Source: DATKJS01 sp964551995 (GTDB lineage Bacteria > Acidobacteriota > Aminicenantia > Aminicenantales > Saccharicenantaceae). Taken from it: a DNA stretch of 64,000 nt. A program made the position numbers and the translations under genes. A model generated the notes under the pieces. That model was not told the DNA's origin. It did no database searches and saw only the letters and a list, made by a program, of their open reading frames with translations. Positions within the stretch are counted from its first letter, which is position 1; each line of letters starts with the position of its first letter. This document shows positions 59,288-64,000 of the stretch, piece after piece. Location: the NCBI GenBank assembly GCA_964551995.1, contig CAZKFD010000017.1:22089-86088 (forward strand), in the 5' to 3' direction.

Positions 59288-60469
59288 TTAGAGTTTTAAA
59301 GCCTTCCAGCGAACATGTCCCATGAGAACCTCCTGGGACATAAATTGCTCCTTTGTTGCGCGCTCACAGCAATAGATTGGATACAGATGACAATGCCATC
59401 TCTTATCTTGTCCGTAAGGTGTAACGCTTCGTTCAGCCACAAGGGCCCGCGAAAGCTCGTTAATGAGATCGGTTTCTGCGGGTTGAGTGTCTGGTGTTGG
59501 CAGCTCAACCTTGACGACTCCCATAAGAGGATAGTCGAGTTCCTTTTGCTCCCAAAGCCGAACGTACCAGAATGCGACCTTACCGCCATGAGAAGCGAAG
59601 GCGGGCGTGCGGTGCGCGTAATCGAGACCCGCGAGCAATCCCGTTACATCGATAGGACGAGGCGACGGGGCGAAGTGAAACAGGGGCTTTTTACTGAAGG
59701 ACTTTGCCACGCCAATGAGTTGCGGTTTTTCGATGAACTGATCGAGCTTCACCGCTCCATCGATAATAGCCCAGCTGTTGGGATTCCTTTCGCTATCAGT
59801 ACTGTTGATCAGGTCGATCTCAAGAAGGTGCATCCTGTGGCGCGCAATCCCGCCAGCCCTGGTACGAGGGTCGATATCCCGCTCAGGTGTATGACTTGTC
59901 TTTTCGTTCACGTTCTCTATTGAAAATGAACCGTCAGCAGCAGAGGACCTGCTAAGCGATTCCCACACATCGTCCGAGATGCCATTGCCGCCCTTCGGCA
60001 AGAGCAAGAGAATACGCATCTTGTGATCGAAAAGCACGAGCGTGCCATCATCTCGGCGATAGACACAACTTGCACCAATCTGCGCGATCATAATGGGGAA
60101 GTCCCGATTCCGTTCGATGCCGGTGCCCAAGAAATATGTTCGCAGACTGCCATCAAGAAAGAACCTGTAGAGATGGCGTTCGTTTCTGGCGAGAGCAGGA
60201 ACAAATATGTTGACATTAGCCTTGGCAGGCGGATTTGTCTCAGCGAACTCGTTGACCAGGTCGAGGGCCTGGTTGACAAGGCCATCATCAATCTCGTCCG
60301 GGTCCGGGCGCTGCAGATACTCTACTGCGCCGCCGACGGCGGGGAGGATTTTTATGTTTACGGCCAAGACAGCCAAGGCAGGGCCGAGATTCTCAAAGTA
60401 CGGCATCTCATGGTCTCCAGATAGGAATCGAGGTTCGCTCGAACGAATGAGAGTCGCACACCATGGCAT
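59288..60469 (-). CDS. NurA-domain nuclease-like protein, first gene of the operon
   Basis: A 393-residue protein with NurA features: the catalytic-type FFLDGSLRTYFLGTG (Asp of DGS at 106) followed by PIMIAQIGASCVYRRDDG, a central helical part with NPNSWAIIDGAVKLDQFIEK (second acidic motif), and the typical late RTPAFASHGGKVAFWYVRLW with VVKVELPTP. NurA enzymes are Mn-dependent 5'-3' exonucleases/endonucleases that work with HerA in end resection. The start at 60469 has GGGAGG; an in-frame ATG at 60406 (MPYFENLG) is an alternative. It is followed by HerA after 13 nt. A promoter with a possible operator is just upstream. Confidence 0.78.
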   Translation of the reverse strand: MPWCATLIRSSEPRFLSGDHEMPYFENLGPALAVLAVNIKILPAVGGAVEYLQRPDPDEIDDGLVNQALDLVNEFAETNPPAKANVNIFVPALARNERHLYRFFLDGSLRTYFLGTGIERNRDFPIMIAQIGASCVYRRDDGTLVLFDHKMRILLLLPKGGNGISDDVWESLSRSSAADGSFSIENVNEKTSHTPERDIDPRTRAGGIARHRMHLLEIDLINSTDSERNPNSWAIIDGAVKLDQFIEKPQLIGVAKSFSKKPLFHFAPSPRPIDVTGLLAGLDYAHRTPAFASHGGKVAFWYVRLWEQKELDYPLMGVVKVELPTPDTQPAETDLINELSRALVAERSVTPYGQDKRWHCHLYPIYCCERATKEQFMSQEVLMGHVRWKALKL

Positions 60470-60498
60470 TGCCTCCCTATAGGTGACCTGCTCCCCTC

Positions 60499-60528
60499 AA
60501 GATACCACCTATAAACTTAGGTTTTCAA
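60499..60528 (-). promoter_or_regulatory. candidate promoter/operator of the nurA-herA operon
   Basis: Minus strand: TTGAAA, 18-nt spacer, TATCTT, 29 nt upstream of the ribosome-binding-site-bearing start. The spacer contains ACCTAAGTTTATAGGT, an inverted repeat (ACCTA/TAGGT) that could be an operator. Confidence 0.45.
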
Positions 60529-60589
60529 CTTATGGCATCGTTCGGAGTGAAGAACTCTAATAATGGGACCGCCAGTCAACGCGCAAAGG

Positions 60590-60830
60590 ATATAACGAAC
60601 CATGTTGAAACAACACCTATAATCATAAGATGGACGCTTGGTGTTCGATAAGCTTTAAAATTCACACATGTCGAGGGATATAAAAAAGCTATCGGCCTCC
60701 TAGTGGGACCAGCAGACGCTTAGAAGGCCCGCCTCCGCCCGCGTGCCCAGTGAGACGCGCTCCGGGCTTATCCTCTTGACCTTCAAAGAAAAAAGCTGCG
60801 ATCTGCGACCACCCGATCGGAGCGAGACCG
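60590..60830 (+). repeat. approximately 240-bp non-coding repeat, right copy
   Basis: Diverged duplicate of 50350-50600 in direct orientation, roughly 65-70 percent alike by eye in the best blocks. It lies upstream of the operon's first gene. The 60470-61057 gap otherwise holds only the promoter and no convincing gene. Confidence 0.6.
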
Positions 60831-61057
60831 AGGCAGTGGGCGGGCGGGTAAATGGGGCGTTAGCACTAGCAGAGGTTGCAAGCATCGGACAACCCGAAGA
60901 TATCGTACCTGATCAGGCAGAGCTAGTGGTATTCATCTGGCCTAGTCCACTAAATATAGTGCTGACCAATTTATAATTATTTATGAGGTACTACATATAG
61001 TATCTATTTTGCCCATTGGTATTGACCTTTGGCCTATTTCTATTTATAATTTAATAG

Positions 61058-61315
61058 GTGAACATAATGGTGAACGATAGATACGGGACCAAAAGCGACA
61101 GACCGAGGCTTCGGCTTGTGGGAGAGGACGGGAACGCCTTCGCCATACTTGGGCGGGCGCACCAGGCCGCAAGGCGGGCCGGGATGCCTGAGGACCAGTG
61201 GAGGAAGATTCAGGCTGAGGCCACCTCGGGCGATTACAACAACCTGCTGATGGTCATGAACAAGTACTTCGATTGTGACCCGCCCGACGAAGAGGATGAC
61301 GATGACCAAGGATGA
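61058..61315 (+). CDS. small conserved phage protein
   Basis: An 85-residue protein. The middle part, LRLVGEDGNAFAILGRAHQA then MPEDQWRKIQAEATSGDYNN with LLMVMNKYFDC, is the core of a small protein family frequent in phages and their hosts, function unknown. A strongly acidic tail (PPDEEDDDDQG) follows. The start may be the GTG at 61058 or the ATG at 61067. It overlaps the next gene and is the first of a row of small genes leading to the recombinase and terminase. Confidence 0.75.
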   Translation: MNIMVNDRYGTKSDRPRLRLVGEDGNAFAILGRAHQAARRAGMPEDQWRKIQAEATSGDYNNLLMVMNKYFDCDPPDEEDDDDQG

Positions 61316-61565
61316 CGTCCTTCGAACGATCAACGATGAACTCTACGCGGGACGCCACAAGGTCTTGAAGGGCTGGGAGTCCTTCTCGGGCTGGTATTGG
61401 TTCGGCGTCGTGGAAACCGAGCCCGGACGCTGGTTCGGATTCATCCAAGGCCAGGAAGAGGAATGGGGCTACTTTACGGAGGCGGAGATCAAGGCCCTCG
61501 GGCGCTTGGCCTGGCCGATCAAGCCGCAGGGCCTGCCATATGCAGGAAGGAGGGACCGTCGATGA
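61302..61565 (+). CDS. small phage-type protein, unrecognised
   Basis: An 87-residue product with aromatic-rich YAGRHKVLKGWESFSGWYWF then ETEPGRWFGFIQGQEEEWGY and a short helix (FTEAEIKALGRLAWPIK). I do not recognise it. The start at 61302 has AGAGG at suitable spacing and overlaps the preceding gene; an ATG at 61296 is possible. Its stop overlaps the ATG of the next gene (ATGA), so the row is translationally coupled. Confidence 0.65.
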   Translation: MTKDDVLRTINDELYAGRHKVLKGWESFSGWYWFGVVETEPGRWFGFIQGQEEEWGYFTEAEIKALGRLAWPIKPQGLPYAGRRDRR

Positions 61566-62041
61566 GGAGGAAGAAGATTTTCGAGGATGAGGCCGTCGCC
61601 GTTTATGAGGGTGCGGAAACCGACAAGGCTGATGCGGTGATCTGCTTCGATGACGAGAATCTGCTGTACTCGATCGTAACCGCCTCGGCCACTCCGGCCT
61701 GCTGGCCTGTGAAAGTCGTAAAGATCCTCTCGGCCCGGTGTATCAAGACAAACCGCCTGACGACGCGGCTGGTGCTGGAGAAAGAGCGGCCCGTCGACGT
61801 TCCCGCCTCGGAGTTCGCGGAGAAGAGGGTCTACAAGATGCCTGCGCTCAGCGATCCGGCGACATTCGAGCGCCGCCTGGCGGAGTTCCTCGGCCGGGCC
61901 ATCCGATCTGGGTTCATTGCTAAGGCTACAGTCAGGCGTAAGGACTTCCGCGACTGCCGGACGATGGACGACTGCTTGCGGGAACTGGGCATGGATGAAG
62001 CAGCCATCGCTCGGTTTCATGGGCGAAAGGAGGACCGCTGA
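61562..62041 (+). CDS. small phage-type protein, unrecognised
   Basis: A 159-residue protein. N-terminal FEDEAVAVYEGAETDKADAV and a strand-rich part (VICFDDENLLYSIVTASATP) are followed by a basic C-terminus with CRTMDDCLRELGMDEAAIAR. No family could be assigned. The ATG at 61562 is supported by GGAAGGAGGG and overlaps the stop of the previous gene. Its stop overlaps the ATG of the recombinase gene, so it may be functionally linked to it. Confidence 0.65.
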   Translation: MRRKKIFEDEAVAVYEGAETDKADAVICFDDENLLYSIVTASATPACWPVKVVKILSARCIKTNRLTTRLVLEKERPVDVPASEFAEKRVYKMPALSDPATFERRLAEFLGRAIRSGFIAKATVRRKDFRDCRTMDDCLRELGMDEAAIARFHGRKEDR

Positions 62042-62658
62042 TGACGGAACTCATTAAGCGTTCCCGAGGCCGGCCAAAGGGCTCGGGATTGAATGGCCGG
62101 CTCCGGGTTTTCACACAAGGAGAACTGGACAGCCTGTTGAGCTCGGCTTCGAGGTTTTCGAAGAAGTACGATTTTGCCATGAACCTTGCCTACTACCTGG
62201 CGATGAGGGTGGGCGAGCTCGTCGCGCTGCGGGTCGAGGACTTCAACACGGCGGCACGCCAGGTCACGATCCGTGCCGAGAAGCAGGGGTTCACGAAGAC
62301 CTACGACCTTCCCGACCGGTTGTGGCACAAGTACCAGCGCTGGATGAGGGAACGCGAGCCGAAGGACTCGCCCTGGGTCTTCCCGCACCGCATCTACGGG
62401 GATGAGCACATGGCCGACGACTCCGTGCAGGGCACCTTCCGAACGCTCTGCCGCAGGGCAGGGATCCCAGGTCAACATAGCATTCACGATCTCAGGCACA
62501 CGGCGGCCACCTCAATGGCTACTGCAGGAGACGGGATCACCCAGATCGCTGGCTGGCTGAGGCACCGGGCGATCATCTCGAGCCAGCGATACATCGCCTA
62601 CCGGGAGAACCGGGAGCATGAGGCGAAGATGAAGGCCCGTTATAGCGGAGGCCTGTAA
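62041..62658 (+). CDS. tyrosine recombinase, catalytic domain only
   Basis: A 205-residue phage-integrase-family protein. All six catalytic residues are in place: Arg56 (YYLAMRVGEL), Lys81 or Lys86 (AEKQGFTK), His149 and Arg152 (HSIHDLRHTAATSM), His175 (GWLRHRAI) and nucleophile Tyr184 (SSQRYIAY). The N-terminal core-binding and arm-binding domains of full-length integrases are absent; only about 20 basic residues precede the catalytic domain. It could serve as a small integrase or as a dimer/multimer resolvase for the element. It overlaps the upstream gene and abuts the terminase. Confidence 0.88.
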   Translation: MTELIKRSRGRPKGSGLNGRLRVFTQGELDSLLSSASRFSKKYDFAMNLAYYLAMRVGELVALRVEDFNTAARQVTIRAEKQGFTKTYDLPDRLWHKYQRWMREREPKDSPWVFPHRIYGDEHMADDSVQGTFRTLCRRAGIPGQHSIHDLRHTAATSMATAGDGITQIAGWLRHRAIISSQRYIAYRENREHEAKMKARYSGGL

Positions 62659-64000
62659 ATGGCAGAGAGATGCTCGGCGGTTGTAAACGGACGCCCCTGC
62701 CAGGCCTTTGCCACCCGGGGCAGCGACCGCTGCTGGTTCCACAACCGTACCTCCGGCCAGGCTCGACCCCCTGATCGCCCGGGCGTCATCGAGGCCTTCC
62801 TTGAGCCTGGTTGGTTTGGCAAAGCCTTCCCCCGCCCCGAGAGTTGGTCCAAATGGCTTGTCTTCCTCAAGGCCGTCTTTGGTGAGGCGCTTGATGAGAA
62901 GGAACTGGATATCTTTAAAGCGTGTACCGGTCTTGAGGCACCCAGGGAAGGCGGCTACAGGGAAGTGTATTCCATATGCGGCCGACGGTCCGGAAAGTCG
63001 CGCATCAGTGCCTATATCGCGGCCTATACCGCTGTGCTAGGGCCCTTCTCCGGGATGCTGGCGCCGGGCGAGCGGGCCTGGGAGTTCATCATCGCCACTG
63101 ATCGCCAACAGGCTGGAGTCGTCTTCGGCTATATCAAGGCCCTGCTCAGCGAGTGCCGACCCGATTTGATCGGGCGCGAGCTTTCCGATGAGCTCCATCT
63201 TACGAACGGAATCAGCATTGGTGTTAAGACAGCCTCGTTCCGGGCAGGCCGGGGCTACTCCACGGCCCTGATCATCCTGGACGAGCTGGCCTTTCTGAGG
63301 AACGAGGAGTCGGCGAACCCTGCGGCGGATATCATCGTCTCGCTGCTTCCGGGGAGGATGAAGGGAGCGAAGCTCGTGGGGATCAGCACGCCGTACTCGA
63401 AGGCCGGCTACCTTTACGATATCTGGCGCGAGTTCTACGGCAAGGAGTCAAAGGTCCTGATCTGGCACGCCGGAACCAGGCTGATGAACCCGACGCTCGA
63501 TGAGGAGACGATCCAGGACCTCCTAGAGCGAGACCCGATCGTTTATAGCGCGGAATTGAATGCTGACTGGCGGGAGGACGTCTCTTCGTATATCGACGAG
63601 GCGATCCTTAGGGCCTGTATGACGCGACAAACAGAGGTTCCTGATGCGGAGCATCATCGGTATAGGGCTTTTGTCGACGCTTCGGGCGGCAAGTCGGATT
63701 CGATGTGCCTGGCCCTGGGCTACACGGAGGGGACCAAGGCTGTCATCACTCGGGTTGAGGAATGGAGAGCGCCCTCAATCCCAAAGAGGTCGTGGCTTCG
63801 ATCGCGGTCACCCTCAAGGCCCATCGTGTCAGCCGGACGACGTCAGACCGCTACGGAGGCATCTGGGTCGAAGACGCCTTCAAGAGCCAAGGGATCACGG
63901 TCGAGATGAGCGATCTTTCAGCGAGCCAGCTCTATATCGAGTTCCAGGCCCTGGCGAACATGGGCCGGGTCCAGATGCTGCGGGAGGACGAGCGCACCGC
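62659..64000 (+). pseudogene. terminase large subunit with N-terminal zinc motif, apparent frameshift, runs off window
   Basis: Phage DNA-packaging motor. Residues 1-30 hold a small zinc-type motif (Cys5, Cys14, Cys25, His28). The ATPase follows: VYSICGRRSGKSRISAYIAA (Walker A GRRSGKS), FIIATDRQQAGVVFGYIKAL, LIILDELAFLRNEESANPAA (Walker B with catalytic Glu) and VGISTPYSKAGYLYDI (motif III). The nuclease domain starts with FVDASGGKSDSMCLALGYTE. At about 63775 the frame is lost: RAP continues as nonsense to a stop at 63909, while the -1 frame reads NPKEVVASIAVTLKAHRVSR, then RYGGIWVEDAFKSQGITVEM to the window end. One missing base in CCCTCAAT explains this. It may be a mutation or a sequencing error. 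Confidence 0.85.

Larger units (their letters stand above)
44285..64000. mobile_element. phage-like integrated island, right end beyond window
   Basis: Begins immediately after tRNA-Arg. Base composition drops and becomes uneven, long non-coding stretches appear, and content switches to replication, restriction/defence and phage genes: Rep-like protein, helicase-type ATPase, small phage proteins, tyrosine recombinase and terminase large subunit. The duplicated attachment site expected at the far end is not in the window. A prophage or phage-plasmid derived element is the best reading; a phage satellite is also possible. Confidence 0.75.

Noticed and set aside
60743..60976. 77-codon plus-strand frame in the right repeat
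   Set aside because: GTG start without ribosome-binding site, and the homologous left repeat has stops in this frame.
44285..64000. CRISPR array in the island
   Set aside because: Several short repeats occur, but none shows regular spacing with unique spacers, and no cas gene is present.

Overview
The window reads as a GC-rich bacterial chromosome segment (about 1-44.2 kb) followed by a mobile, phage-like island with lower and more variable GC (about 44.3-64 kb, running off the window). The chromosomal gene set (several PilZ proteins, an HD-GYP protein beside a HEAT-like protein, pseudopilins, an archaeal/eukaryotic-type prolyl-tRNA synthetase, three alkaline-phosphatase-superfamily hydrolases in one operon, rhamnose use, secreted glycosidase) suits the Acidobacteriota/Candidatus Aminicenantes sphere. 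That placement is inference from gene content; no marker such as 16S rRNA is present.

Layout of the chromosomal part. 1-4.3 kb: NfeD-type membrane protease, HU protein, coaE and a minus-strand cluster of three PilZ-like proteins and a LuxR-type regulator. 4.4-7.1 kb: proS, pcm and a DUF192 protein. 7.1-11.4 kb: rpsO-pnp followed by three pseudopilins, all minus strand. 11.6-16.2 kb: an M23 peptidase and a four-gene operon of two ABC ATPase/permease pairs. 16.2-23.6 kb: lipoprotein, nitroreductase, membrane phosphoesterase, secreted six-hairpin glycosidase, exported protein and Skp/OmpH. 23.6-24.2 kb: gene remnants. 24.2-30.7 kb: an operon of three AP-superfamily phosphoesterases plus a small RHH-like protein and an Oxa1/EMC3-like membrane protein. 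31-44 kb: a class III aminotransferase, GH78 alpha-L-rhamnosidase, HD-GYP/HEAT pair, rhaA-rhaB, a YprB-like exonuclease with TPRs and an alcohol dehydrogenase. tRNA-Arg(ACG) lies at 44.2 kb.

The island starts immediately after tRNA-Arg, the classic integration site. It carries a Rep-like protein, a primase/helicase-type AAA ATPase, long non-coding stretches rich in inverted and direct repeats, a cargo segment, small phage genes, a catalytic-domain-only tyrosine recombinase and a terminase large subunit with an apparent single-base frameshift. The cargo is the most interesting part. It is a tightly packed minus-strand operon (60.5-51.9 kb) of a NurA-like nuclease, a HerA-like ATPase with a variant P-loop, a 1079-residue N6-adenine methyltransferase with an N-terminal PD-(D/E)XK-like segment, a B12-type radical SAM enzyme and an unrecognised 249-residue protein. 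A separate PD-(D/E)XK-like protein lies next to it. Two diverged copies of an approximately 240-bp non-coding sequence bracket the segment in direct orientation. I read this as a candidate anti-phage or DNA-processing module carried by a prophage; the radical SAM component is what makes it unusual.

A second genome-wide theme is promoter architecture. Many genes have clear sigma70-type -35/-10 boxes, and at least four have the -10 box only 9-11 nt from the start codon, implying leaderless or nearly leaderless mRNAs.
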